Positions 25,079 to 34,058 of a DNA stretch of 64,000 nt are shown piece by piece. The stretch spans positions 1 through 64,000 of the forward strand of contig NZ_JAARLY010000007.1 in assembly GCF_011759385.1 (NCBI RefSeq), in the 5' to 3' direction. The notes under the pieces were generated by a model, which worked only from the letters and a program-made list of their open reading frames with translations, was not told the DNA's origin and did no database searches. The first letter of the stretch is position 1, and the number at the start of each line of letters is the position of its first letter. The translations under genes were made by a program, and so were the position numbers. The DNA is from Oleiagrimonas sp. C23AA. Its GTDB lineage: Bacteria > Pseudomonadota > Gammaproteobacteria > Xanthomonadales > Rhodanobacteraceae.

Positions 25079-26332
25079 TCAGACCGTGCCGGCCAGTTTG
25101 AAGATCGGCAGATACAGGGAGATCACCATACCGCCGACCATGACGCCCAGAATCACCATGATCAGCGGCTCCAGCAGCGTGCTCAGGGTGTCGACGGCGT
25201 TGTTGACCTCTTCCTCGTAGAACTCGGCCACCTTGAACAACATGTTGTCCAGCGCGCCCGACTCCTCACCAATGGAGACCATTTGCACCACCATGTTGGG
25301 GAACAGGCCGGTCTGGCGCATGGCCAGCTGCATCTGGTGACCCACGGCGATATCGTCGCGCATCTGGCGGATGGCTTCGCCGTAGACCACGCTGCCGGTG
25401 GCGCCCGCCACCGCGTCCATGGCTTCCACCAGCGGCACGCCGGCGCGGAAGGTAACGCCCAGCGTGCGTGCAAAACGCGCGATCGCTGATTGGCGAAGGA
25501 TGTTGCCAATCACCGGAAATTTCAGCAGCAGGCGGTCCAGGAAGTGCGCGAACTTGAGCGAGCGTCTCTTGGCGGAAATAAGCCCGACCACACCACCGAC
25601 CACAATCAGCAGCACCAGCCACCAGTAGGCCTGCATGAACTTCGATGCGCTGATCACCACCTGGGTAGGTGCTGGCAGGGCGGCTCCAGCATTTTCGAAT
25701 ACGCTCTGAAACACCGGCACCACGAACAGCAGCAGAATCATCGCTACCAGGAAGGCCACCACCAGCACCGCGATGGGATAGAACAGCGCCTTCTTGATCT
25801 TGGACTTGATGGCCTCGGTGCGTTCCTTGTAGGTCGCTACCGTGTCCAGCACGGTATCGAGCACACCGGCCGATTCCCCGGCGCGGACCAGGTTGCGATA
25901 AAGCTCGTCGAACTGCACCGGGTACTTGCCCAGCGCCTCGTAAAGCGTCGAACCGCCCTCGATTTCGGACTTCACGTCCGTGAGCATGTTCTTGAAGCGG
26001 GGATTGCGCTGGCCGCCGGCGATGATCTCGAACGACTGCACCATCGGCACGCCCGAGGCCATCATGGTGGCGATCTGACGGCTGAAGATGGCCACATCGC
26101 GCGGCTTGACGCTTTTGCCGGTGGAACCGAACAGGGGCTTGGGCTTTTCCCGCACCGTCTGCGGGTTCATGCCCTGGCGGCGCAGCTCGGCTTTGACGAG
26201 CGAGGCATTCTTGCCCTGCATCTCGCCTTTCATCTTCTTGCCGCGCTTGTCCAGCGCAGTCCATTCGTAGACCGAGAGCTTGCTCAGCTCCGATCGGCCC
26301 GTATTCCTGGCGGTTGCAGTAGCGGTGGCCAT
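25079..26332 (-). CDS. pilC: Type IV pilus inner-membrane platform protein
   Basis: A 417-residue GspF-family protein with two repeated cytoplasmic helical domains (about 80-200 and 285-400) and three membrane helices (around 180-220, 230-260 and 385-415). Motifs FSRQIATMMASGVPMVQSFE and FARTLGVTFRAGVPLVEAMD mark the two repeats. It works with PilB to assemble pili. It follows pilB after a 162-bp gap. Confidence 0.95.
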   Translation of the reverse strand: MATATATARNTGRSELSKLSVYEWTALDKRGKKMKGEMQGKNASLVKAELRRQGMNPQTVREKPKPLFGSTGKSVKPRDVAIFSRQIATMMASGVPMVQSFEIIAGGQRNPRFKNMLTDVKSEIEGGSTLYEALGKYPVQFDELYRNLVRAGESAGVLDTVLDTVATYKERTEAIKSKIKKALFYPIAVLVVAFLVAMILLLFVVPVFQSVFENAGAALPAPTQVVISASKFMQAYWWLVLLIVVGGVVGLISAKRRSLKFAHFLDRLLLKFPVIGNILRQSAIARFARTLGVTFRAGVPLVEAMDAVAGATGSVVYGEAIRQMRDDIAVGHQMQLAMRQTGLFPNMVVQMVSIGEESGALDNMLFKVAEFYEEEVNNAVDTLSTLLEPLIMVILGVMVGGMVISLYLPIFKLAGTV

Positions 26333-26466
26333 GGGCGCGGTGTTCCCCCAACCTCATCGTCTAGGCATCAAGCCGGCACACTCCCTTGTGCGTGCCGTCA
26401 TCCAGCGGGAGGCGATGCCGGTCAGGCTCGAGGCCCCCGCCCCTCGATCTGCGTACTCTGCCACGA

Positions 26467-26487
26467 ATCGCGGCCAAATACCGCGAT
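26467..26487 (-). other. Hairpin between pilB and pilC
   Basis: ATCGCGG-TATTTGG-CCGCGAT (minus strand) forms a perfect 7-bp stem 8 bp after the pilB stop codon. There is no T-tract, so it may stabilise the upstream message or attenuate rather than terminate transcription. Confidence 0.45.
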
Positions 26488-26494
26488 CGGTTTA

Positions 26495-28234
26495 CTAATC
26501 CTTGGTCACACGGTTGATCTCGGCCAGGCTGGTCACGCCATCGCGCACCTTCTGCAGTGCCGAGTCGCGCAGGTCGCCGATGCCGGCTTTCTTGGCTGCT
26601 TCGGCAATCTGCATGGCGTTGCCGCCTTCCAGCACAATCTGCTGGATTTCATCGGCCATCGGCATCACCTGATAAATGCCCACGCGGCCCTTGTAGCCTT
26701 CGTTGCAGCCGTCGCATCCCACTGCCTCGTAGATGGTCAGGCCATCGTCGATCTCTTCCTGCGTAAAGCCTTCGGCCAGCAATGCGTGATCGGGAATATC
26801 GGCCGGGCGCTTGCAGTCATGCAGCCGGCGCGCCAGGCGCTGGGCGATCACCAGCGTGACCGACGAGGTGATGTTGTAGGGCGCGATGCCCATGTTCATA
26901 AGGCGTGCGATGGTCTGCGGCGCATCGTTGGTATGCAGCGTGGACAGCACCATGTGGCCGGTCTGCGCGGCCTTGATGGCAATTTCCGCCGTTTCCAGGT
27001 CGCGGATTTCGCCGACCATGATGATGTCCGGGTCCTGGCGCAGGAACGAGCGCAGCGCAGCGGCGAAGGTCATGCCGCGCTTGGTGTTCTGCTGTACCTG
27101 GTTGATGCCCTCGACGCGGATTTCCACCGGGTCCTCGACGGTGGAGATGTTGCGGCCGTCGGTGTTGAGGATATTAAGCGCCGTATACAGCGACACCGTC
27201 TTGCCCGAGCCGGTGGGGCCGGTGACCAGCACCATGCCGTAGGGCTTGTGAATGGCCTCGACGAACAGGTGCTTTTGGTTTTCCTCGTAGCCGAGCTTGT
27301 CGATGCCCAGCTTGGCCGCCGAAGCGTCCAGGATACGCAGCACGATCTTCTCGCCGAACAGCGTTGGCAGCGTGCTGACACGAAAGTCGATCGACTTGGT
27401 CTTGGAAAGGTTGAGCTTGATGCGTCCGTCCTGCGGTACGCGGCGCTCGGCAATGTCCAGACCACTCATCACTTTCAGGCGCGAGGCAATGCGGTTGCCC
27501 AGTTGGATCGGCGCCTTGGCCACCGTGCGCAGGATGCCGTCCATGCGCAGGCGCACGCGGTATTGGGTTTCGTAAGGCTCGAAATGGATGTCCGAGGCGC
27601 CGCGCTTGATGGCATCAAGCAGCACCTTGTTGACGAATTTGACCACCGGCGTGTCGTCGCCACCGGTGGCATCCACGCCGCTGCCCAGGGCCGATTCGGC
27701 GCCATCGCCATCGCCGGCTTCCAGTGCCAGCCCATCCAGCGTTTCATCGTCATCGAGCCCGTCGATGGTGGTGGACATCGAATTGAGCGCATGTTCGATG
27801 GTGCGCTCCAGCTGGGCGCGCTCCACCAGCACCGGCTCGACAATGCAGTTGGAATGGAACTTGATCTCGTCCAGCGCATGCGACTGCATCGGATCGGCAA
27901 TACCGACGAACAGGCGTTTGCCGCGCCGGAACAGCGGCAATGCCTGATGCTTGCTGATCATGCTCTCGGCAATCACGTCCAGCGGCATCTGCGCCAGGTC
28001 CATGGCACTGACATTCATCAGCGGAATGCCGAACTCGGCCGAGGTGATCTGCGCCATGCGCGTGCTGTCGACCATGCCGTGCTCGACCAGCCAGGTGGCC
28101 AGCGGCACGCGCTGCTTGGCCGATTCCTGCACGGCGCGGCGTGCATCGGCTTCGGGCAGAATGCCGTCGAAAACCAACCGGCGGGCCATGCCGGTTAGGC
28201 CCATGAGGGCCGGGGACTGCGTCTGGGATGCCAT
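26495..28234 (-). CDS. pilB: Type IV pilus assembly ATPase
   Basis: A 579-residue hexameric AAA-type ATPase that powers pilus extension. It has an N-terminal MshEN-like domain (about 10-150), Walker A GPTGSGKT, an Asp box, Walker B (PDIIMVGEIRD), a His box (STLHTNDAPQTI) and a C-terminal zinc segment GCDGCNEGYKGR. The upstream zinc half reads RRLHDCKRP and seems to lack one of the usual cysteines. The start at 28234 (MASQTQSP) gives typical length; the open frame extends upstream to 28342 without conservation. Confidence 0.95.
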   Translation of the reverse strand: MASQTQSPALMGLTGMARRLVFDGILPEADARRAVQESAKQRVPLATWLVEHGMVDSTRMAQITSAEFGIPLMNVSAMDLAQMPLDVIAESMISKHQALPLFRRGKRLFVGIADPMQSHALDEIKFHSNCIVEPVLVERAQLERTIEHALNSMSTTIDGLDDDETLDGLALEAGDGDGAESALGSGVDATGGDDTPVVKFVNKVLLDAIKRGASDIHFEPYETQYRVRLRMDGILRTVAKAPIQLGNRIASRLKVMSGLDIAERRVPQDGRIKLNLSKTKSIDFRVSTLPTLFGEKIVLRILDASAAKLGIDKLGYEENQKHLFVEAIHKPYGMVLVTGPTGSGKTVSLYTALNILNTDGRNISTVEDPVEIRVEGINQVQQNTKRGMTFAAALRSFLRQDPDIIMVGEIRDLETAEIAIKAAQTGHMVLSTLHTNDAPQTIARLMNMGIAPYNITSSVTLVIAQRLARRLHDCKRPADIPDHALLAEGFTQEEIDDGLTIYEAVGCDGCNEGYKGRVGIYQVMPMADEIQQIVLEGGNAMQIAEAAKKAGIGDLRDSALQKVRDGVTSLAEINRVTKD

Positions 28235-28372
28235 GGCTTTGTCGAATGTTCCCCCGGATTCGTGGCTTGAATTTACCGCAAAATCCGTCGTTTGGGCAGG
28301 TTTGGGAGATTCAGGTTTAACGAGCGCGTGCAACGTGCGCACGGCTTATCCCACCATGCGCGGCTTTGCCGG

Positions 28373-29539
28373 CTAGCGCAAGGTGGCGTGCACGGCCTCG
28401 ATCACGCGGGTGACATCGGCATCGTCCAGCGCCGGCGAGAGCGGCAGGCTGACCGTCTGGCGTCCGTTGGCCATCGCTCGGGGCCATTGCTCGGGCCGCC
28501 AGCCGAAGCGCTGCTGATAATAAGGGTGCTCGGGAATGGAAAGGTAATGCACGCCGGTGCCAATGCGGCGCCGGTTCATCGCGTCCAGGAAGCCATCGCG
28601 GGTCATGCCGCAGCGCGCCTCATCGATCATCAGCGTGTACAAGTGATAGGCGTGGCGAGTATCGGGCGCCGCTTCCAGCGGTCGTGTCACCGGTAGCTCG
28701 GCAAAGGCGTGCTGATAACGCTGCCAGATGGCCTTCCGGCGGGCCCAGTGCCGTTCCACCGCGCGCAGCTGATGGATGCCAAGCGCGGCCTGGATGTCCA
28801 TCATGTTGTATTTGAAACCGGCCTCGACCACCTGGTAGTGCCGATAGCCGGCATCGCCAAAACGGTGCCAGGCGTCCTTGCTCATGCCATGCAGCGCCAG
28901 CACGCGGGCGCGGTCGATATGGGCCTGGTCGCGGCCGACGATCATGCCGCCTTCGCCGGTGACCACATTCTTGGTCACATAGAAGCTGAAGCAGCCAAAA
29001 TCGCCGAAGCTTCCCGCCTTTTCGCCGCGATATTCGGTCTCGATCGCGTGCGCGCAGTCCTCGATCAAGGCCAGCTTATGCTTGCGCGCGATGGCGCTGA
29101 TGGCGTCCATCTGGCACGGCCGGCCGGCGAAATGCACGGCCACAATCGCCTGAGTGCGCGGCGTGATGGCGGCCTCGATGGCGGCCGGGTCGATGTTCCG
29201 CGTGTCGGCATCCACATCGGCCAGCACTGGCATGAGCCCGGCGTGCAAAATGGCGTTCACCGTGGCGCAGAACGTCAGCGGTGTAGTGATCACCTCGGCG
29301 CCAGGTTCAAGCCCGGCGGCAATCATGCTCACATGCAGCGCCGCCGTGCAGGAATTGACCGCAGCCACCTGGCCCGCAGCCACGCGCTGATAGTCGGCAA
29401 AATCATGCTCGAACTGCGCCACCCGCGGCCCCGTGCCCAGCCAACCCGAGCGCAGGCACGCCTCCACCTCGGCGATCTCCGCTGCCTCAATGCGCGGCGC
29501 ACCAAATACCAGGAAGGGCTCTGTGGACGAGTCGGACAT
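28373..29539 (-). CDS. DegT/DnrJ/EryC1/StrS-family sugar aminotransferase
   Basis: A 388-residue PLP enzyme that typically transaminates 3- or 4-keto nucleotide sugars to amino sugars for surface glycans. The family pattern is visible: GSGWLGTGP-like RSGWLGTGP near the N-terminus, PLTFCATVNAIL, IEDCAHAIETEYRG and the PLP lysine in FSFYVTKNVVTGEGG. It starts the glycan-related block and diverges from the GT2 gene across a repeat-rich region. Which sugar it acts on cannot be told; no dehydratase is present nearby. Confidence 0.88.
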   Translation of the reverse strand: MSDSSTEPFLVFGAPRIEAAEIAEVEACLRSGWLGTGPRVAQFEHDFADYQRVAAGQVAAVNSCTAALHVSMIAAGLEPGAEVITTPLTFCATVNAILHAGLMPVLADVDADTRNIDPAAIEAAITPRTQAIVAVHFAGRPCQMDAISAIARKHKLALIEDCAHAIETEYRGEKAGSFGDFGCFSFYVTKNVVTGEGGMIVGRDQAHIDRARVLALHGMSKDAWHRFGDAGYRHYQVVEAGFKYNMMDIQAALGIHQLRAVERHWARRKAIWQRYQHAFAELPVTRPLEAAPDTRHAYHLYTLMIDEARCGMTRDGFLDAMNRRRIGTGVHYLSIPEHPYYQQRFGWRPEQWPRAMANGRQTVSLPLSPALDDADVTRVIEAVHATLR

Positions 29540-30223
29540 CGGGCAGCTTTCTAGGCAAACAAGAGCGCCATTGGAGCGCGTGAGACACGGCCGGGCAAGA
29601 GGTGCTTGTATCGGAGAGTCCGTTCGCTTGCCCGCCGGTTCCTGCGAGCCCCACCTTTTTCATCGCGACAGATGTCGCCAAATGCTTACCCCTCCCCAAC
29701 CCTCCCCTGTGAGCAGGGGAGGGGGCACAAGCAAGAGCGCAACATCACGCGTAAACGCCATCGCAAGAACCTTGCATCAGACAGCACAGCCAGCCCAATT
29801 AACCCCTCCCCCTGCTTGCAGGGGGAGGTTGGGAGGGGGTAGAGCCTTGCCGCAAGGGTCACCGCCATCGCCCGCCTCCTTCACCACTCATGCCCACACC
29901 AAACCGCCGCGCGCCGGAACGCGATTCTCCAAAGCCCACCAGCCACCAAAACTCCTCCCCCTGCTCGCAGGGAGAGGTTGGGAGGGGGTAGAACCTTGCC
30001 GCAAGGGCCACTGCCATCGCCCGACACTTTCATCACACATGCCTGGCGCCGAGCCGCCGCGCGCCGGAACGCGATTCTCCAAAGCCCACCAGCCACCAAT
30101 ACCCCTCCCCCTGCTCGCAGGGGGAGGTTGGGAGGGGGTAGAACCTAGCCAAAACACACGCCAAGGGGACGATTTACCCCGCCCCTCGCGCTATGATCGG
30201 GCCAGTCTTACAGGGGGCGCGTT
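29540..30223. repeat. Divergent intergenic region with four REP-like copies and a 150-bp tandem repeat
   Basis: REP-like palindromes lie at 29688-29725 (minus orientation), 29803-29841, 29953-29990 and 30102-30140 (plus orientation). The last three are spaced 150 bp apart; the intervening DNA (TTGCCGCAAGGG..., then GCGCCGGAACGCGATTCTCC...) is duplicated, with clear divergence between copies. No gene seen. The promoters of both flanking divergent genes must lie here or beside it. Confidence 0.8.
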
Positions 30224-31081
30224 TTGAGCGAACTCAGCATCATCCTTCCCGCCAAGAACGAGGCGGCAGGTTTGTCCTGCGTACTGCCGCGCTTGCGCGC
30301 GCAGCATCCACAGGCGGAAATCATCGTGGTCGACGATGGCTCCACCGACGACACGCCAGCCGTCTGCGAGCGCCATGGTGTGCGCCGTTTGGCTTCACCG
30401 TATTCAATGGGCAATGGCGCCGCCGTCAAGCGCGGTGCGCGCGCTGCAACAGGCGACATTCTGGTCTTCATGGATGCCGATGGTCAGCATCATCCCGAGG
30501 ATGTGGCGCGCCTGCTTGCACGGCTGGATGAAGGCTTCGACATGGTCGTCGGCGCCCGTGACTGGGAAGGCCAGGCCGGCGTTGGCCGCGGCCTGGCCAA
30601 CACGTTCTACAACTGGCTCGCCACACGCATGACCGGTCACCGCGTGGCCGATCTCACTTCCGGTTTCCGCGCCGTGCGCGCCGCCAAGTTCCGTGAATTC
30701 CTGTACCTGCTGCCGAATGGGTTTTCCTACCCGACTACCAGCACCATGGCCTTTTTCCGCAGCGCCTACGGCGTCGCCTACGAGCCCATAAAAGTGGAAC
30801 AACGCGATGGCACCCAAAGTCACATCAAGCCGCTGCGAGATGGCATCCGTTTCCTGCTGATCATCTTCAAGATCGCCACGCTGTATTCGCCGCTGAAGTT
30901 GTTCGTGCCTACCAGCGCGCTGTTCTTTCTGCTGGGGTGTCTCAACTACGCGCGTACCTTCATCCTCGACGGACGTCTGACCAATATGAGCACGCTACTG
31001 TGGAGCGCTGCGGTGGTGGTTTTCCTCATAGGCCTGGTGTCCGAGCAAGTCACCAGCCTGATGTACCGGCGTGATGGCTGA
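30224..31081 (+). CDS. GT2 glycosyltransferase, polyprenyl-phosphate-sugar synthase-like
   Basis: A 285-residue protein starting at TTG. The GT-A domain (1-210) shows SIILPAKNEAAGL, VDDGSTDDT and DADGQHHPED, the pattern of dolichol/undecaprenyl-phosphate mannose or glucose synthases. Two C-terminal membrane helices follow (about 222-243 and 255-276). Such enzymes move a hexose from a nucleotide sugar to polyprenyl phosphate for use by periplasmic GT-C enzymes, three candidates for which lie 6-12 kb downstream. It overlaps the next gene by a few codons. Confidence 0.85.
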   Translation: MSELSIILPAKNEAAGLSCVLPRLRAQHPQAEIIVVDDGSTDDTPAVCERHGVRRLASPYSMGNGAAVKRGARAATGDILVFMDADGQHHPEDVARLLARLDEGFDMVVGARDWEGQAGVGRGLANTFYNWLATRMTGHRVADLTSGFRAVRAAKFREFLYLLPNGFSYPTTSTMAFFRSAYGVAYEPIKVEQRDGTQSHIKPLRDGIRFLLIIFKIATLYSPLKLFVPTSALFFLLGCLNYARTFILDGRLTNMSTLLWSAAVVVFLIGLVSEQVTSLMYRRDG

Positions 31082-32234
31082 GTCCCGGCGACCGCGGATC
31101 CTATTGGTCACACGCAATCTGCCACCATTGGTCGGTGGCATGGAGCGGCTTAACTGGCATCTGGCCGACGAGCTTTCTCGTGTTGCGGATGTGCAAGTCA
31201 TTGCACCCAAGGGAAGTAAGGCGCTACGGCCGCCGCGTGTGGACATGATTGAGGTTCCACTGAAACCACTCGGTACCTTTCTGATAGCGGCTACGCTTTC
31301 TGCGGTTCGCGCGGTTCGCACATGGCGTCCGGACATCGTTCTGGCAGGCAGTGGCCTGACAGCTTTTCCGGTGTGGATAGCCGCGTGCTTTGGTGATGCT
31401 CGCACCGCGGCATACGTCCATGGCCTGGATCTGGCAGTGGATCACCCCTTGTATCGCCTGTTCTGGAGGCCTGCCTTGAGGCGTATGCAGTGCGTGATTG
31501 CAAACAGCCGGGCGTCGGCTGACCGGGCGCGTCAGCTGGGGATCAAGGAAAGCGCCATCGCGCTGGTCCACCCAGGGGTCGATTACGCCGCAACCGTGCC
31601 CTCACAGGCACAGGTGGAGGCCTTCCGTCACAAAGCTGGGCTTGAGGGGCAGCGCATATTGCTTTCTGTGGGTCGGCTGAGCGCGCGCAAGGGGCTGTGC
31701 CAGTTTGTTACCCATGCGCTTCCCGCCATTGTCGAACGCCACCCTTCCAGCGTGTTACTGGTGGTCGGTGATGCGCCCCATGACGCATTGCGCGCCAAGG
31801 CGCAGCCGCCAGAGGCCATCCGCGCGGCGGCTCGGGCGGCTGGCGTGGAGTCCAACGTGCAATTCATGGGTGTGGTGACCGATCCGCAGTGTCTGGCCAC
31901 GATTTATCGCTGCGCGGACGTGCACGTGTTCCCGGTGCGTGAGTTGCCAGGAGACCCCGAGGGGTTCGGTATGGTGTCGGTCGAGGCGGCCAGTTTTGGC
32001 CTGCCTACAGTGGCGTTTGCCACCGGAGGCGTTGGCGACGCCGTGCGCGATGGTGTATCTGGTCGACTTGTACGCCCCGGCGACTATGAGGCTTTCGCAG
32101 AGCGCGTCAGCGAGTTGCTAGCTGAGAGTGTTGAGATACGGACCACTGCGCGTGAGTTTGCGAGCGAGTTCGCGTGGCCGGCTTTTGGGCGCAAGGTCAT
32201 TGAGGCGCTGGTTCTCAGCCAAGGGGCGGAGTAG
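31074..32234 (+). CDS. GT4 glycosyltransferase
   Basis: A 386-residue GT-B fold enzyme. The N-terminal acceptor domain starts PRILLVTRNLPPLVGGMERLNWHLA, and the C-terminal nucleotide-sugar domain has LSVGRLSARKG and the E-x7-E signature in DPEGFGMVSVEAASFGLP. It is probably a cytosolic glycan-chain builder. The ATG at 31074 is preferred over the GTG at 31071. It overlaps the GT2 gene and is followed by another GT4 gene after 4 bp. Confidence 0.88.
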   Translation: MAESRRPRILLVTRNLPPLVGGMERLNWHLADELSRVADVQVIAPKGSKALRPPRVDMIEVPLKPLGTFLIAATLSAVRAVRTWRPDIVLAGSGLTAFPVWIAACFGDARTAAYVHGLDLAVDHPLYRLFWRPALRRMQCVIANSRASADRARQLGIKESAIALVHPGVDYAATVPSQAQVEAFRHKAGLEGQRILLSVGRLSARKGLCQFVTHALPAIVERHPSSVLLVVGDAPHDALRAKAQPPEAIRAAARAAGVESNVQFMGVVTDPQCLATIYRCADVHVFPVRELPGDPEGFGMVSVEAASFGLPTVAFATGGVGDAVRDGVSGRLVRPGDYEAFAERVSELLAESVEIRTTAREFASEFAWPAFGRKVIEALVLSQGAE

Positions 32235-32238
32235 ACGC

Positions 32239-33279
32239 ATGAGCACCATGCATTCGCCACCGGCGGTGTGGTTTCCCACGGTGCGGACAGGCACCGGGAC
32301 TGATGTATTCACCGAAACCCTAGTCGCTGGCCTGCGGGAGCGGGGTATTCGCGCCGAGATCACTTGGCTGCCGCTGCGTGCTGAATACGCTCCATGGTCG
32401 GTGCCGGTGCCCGAGCCGCCAGCGTGGGCAAATGTGGCTCACGTCAACACTTGGTTGCATACACGCTTCTTGCCGCACTCGCTGCCAGTTGTCGCCACGA
32501 TTCATCATTCTGTACATCATCCGGATTTGCGAACCTACAAGGGTACCGCCCGCGCGGCCTATCATCGGTTCTGGATCGCGCCCAACGAGCGCCGGGTGAT
32601 GCGGCTAGCCTCAAAAGTGTGCGCCGTCAGCAAATTCGTGGCGCAAACAGCTAAAGAGACGCTGTCGGATCTTCCTATGGACGTGATCTACAACGGAGTC
32701 GATACGGACCGCTACCGTCCCTGCGCATCACGTCCATCGCATAAGCCGTTTCGTCTGCTGTATGTAGGTAGCTGGCGCGCATTGAAGGGTGTCGACATGC
32801 TGGCGCCCATCATGCGCGAACTGGGCGATGATTTCGAGCTGCTTTACACCGGAGGTTCTGATGCTAGAAAAGATAAATTAGATATGCCGGAAAATATGCA
32901 AGATATTGGTCGATTGGACGGTTCCGATCCGGTCATTGCTGCGATGCAGGATGCCGACGCGTTTGTGTTTCCTTCACGCAGCGAGGGTTTCGGTCTAGTG
33001 GCGGCCGAAGCGATGGCATGCGGATTACCAGTCATCGCTGGACGAGGAGGGGCGCTAGCGGAGCTAATCGAGGACGGCGTCACCGGTATGCTGTGCACAC
33101 CGAATGATACAGCAGGTTTTATTGAAGCGGTTCGATGTCTGGCCTCTGACTGTCAGGTTCTGAGACGCATGTCGCACATGGCCGTCGAACGCACACGCGG
33201 ACATTTTTCGATTACCTACATGGTAAATGCTTACGTAGAGTTGTACTCACGCAGCTTCTTAGCTGAACCGTCGTCATGA
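32239..33279 (+). CDS. GT4 glycosyltransferase
   Basis: A 346-residue GT-B enzyme. It has FPTVRTGTGTDVFTETLV at the N-terminus, LLYVGSWRALKGVDML and the E-x7-E motif in RSEGFGLVAAEAMACGLP. From about residue 205 the DNA becomes visibly richer in A/T than the neighbours, a trend that continues through the next two genes. ATG at 32239; the stop overlaps the next ATG (ATGA). Confidence 0.88.
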   Translation: MSTMHSPPAVWFPTVRTGTGTDVFTETLVAGLRERGIRAEITWLPLRAEYAPWSVPVPEPPAWANVAHVNTWLHTRFLPHSLPVVATIHHSVHHPDLRTYKGTARAAYHRFWIAPNERRVMRLASKVCAVSKFVAQTAKETLSDLPMDVIYNGVDTDRYRPCASRPSHKPFRLLYVGSWRALKGVDMLAPIMRELGDDFELLYTGGSDARKDKLDMPENMQDIGRLDGSDPVIAAMQDADAFVFPSRSEGFGLVAAEAMACGLPVIAGRGGALAELIEDGVTGMLCTPNDTAGFIEAVRCLASDCQVLRRMSHMAVERTRGHFSITYMVNAYVELYSRSFLAEPSS

Positions 33280-34058
33280 CGCCGCACTTATATAGGAAGT
33301 ACCATGGTGGCAGTCTGTCATCCGATTGGCATCGTCTTCTGGCACTGCAATCTATTTGTGATCACGTGCCCGGTGTGCGCACCGCAAGGCCTCGAGAAAT
33401 AGTGCCGGCTTGCCAGTCGGTTGATTACGACTATCTTGATTTTCCTCCGGGGCTGCTGCGGTTTGTTGACAGTGATGATGTTTTTGTGCGGCTCGGTCAA
33501 TTGCTTGCACAGATGCATCGAACCCCTGTTGTGCTCGATACACAATACTTGAACCCCGATCCTTTCCCGCTAGAAGAACTTGATATTTCCGAGCACGATG
33601 TGCAAGTTCTGCAGCGTAAAATTCCGCCGGGCTGGCTACATAGTGACTTATGGCATGGCAACGTTTTCTTTGATCGAAGCGATGGCTTTGTGATCATTGA
33701 CCCCTTGCCGGCCCGGTTTCTGGGGCCTCACGGTTATATTCTAGGTAATGGGGCGATGGATCTTGCCTCTATGCATATGGGGCTCATATTCTGCCACTCA
33801 TTGTGTAGTCAATTATTGCTTGATGTTGATCGGTTGCTGCGAGCCGGAGAAGTATTCATCAATTCATATTTGCAGGAAGCGGATGTGTGTGTGCCGGGTG
33901 TGTTGGGGGCAGTCCTCAGGCTTAGCCGAGTTATGGCGTTGAGGTTTATTGAAAGCTATGCATTGCGTCTGTCGTGGCCTATTGCAAAGCTCAAATACCG
34001 GATGGCCGAGAAGACTCTTGCGCGTGTGGATGAAAGGCTTGACTGGAGCTCTAAATGA
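33276..34058 (+). CDS. Small APH-fold kinase-like protein in glycan cluster
   Basis: A 260-residue protein. The only clear motif is a phosphotransferase catalytic loop, WLHSDLWHGNVFF (about residues 118-130), followed by VIIDPLP with the metal-binding Asp, as in aminoglycoside phosphotransferase/LPS kinase folds. The N-lobe is short (about 90 residues) with no obvious glycine loop. It is lower in GC than its surroundings and translationally coupled to both neighbours by ATGA overlaps. It could phosphorylate a sugar of the glycan; the substrate is unknown. Confidence 0.65.
   Translation: MTPHLYRKYHGGSLSSDWHRLLALQSICDHVPGVRTARPREIVPACQSVDYDYLDFPPGLLRFVDSDDVFVRLGQLLAQMHRTPVVLDTQYLNPDPFPLEELDISEHDVQVLQRKIPPGWLHSDLWHGNVFFDRSDGFVIIDPLPARFLGPHGYILGNGAMDLASMHMGLIFCHSLCSQLLLDVDRLLRAGEVFINSYLQEADVCVPGVLGAVLRLSRVMALRFIESYALRLSWPIAKLKYRMAEKTLARVDERLDWSSK

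Noticed and set aside
25490-28198. 902-codon open frame antisense to pilC and pilB
   Set aside because: Composition is the reverse shadow of GC-rich codons (rich in His, Gln, Arg and Val), with no domain; both pil genes on the other strand are certain.
29433-30227. 264-codon open frame across the aminotransferase/GT2 gap
   Set aside because: It is built from REP translations (PLLAGRGWEGVEP-like); such peptides are typical artefacts of this repeat.
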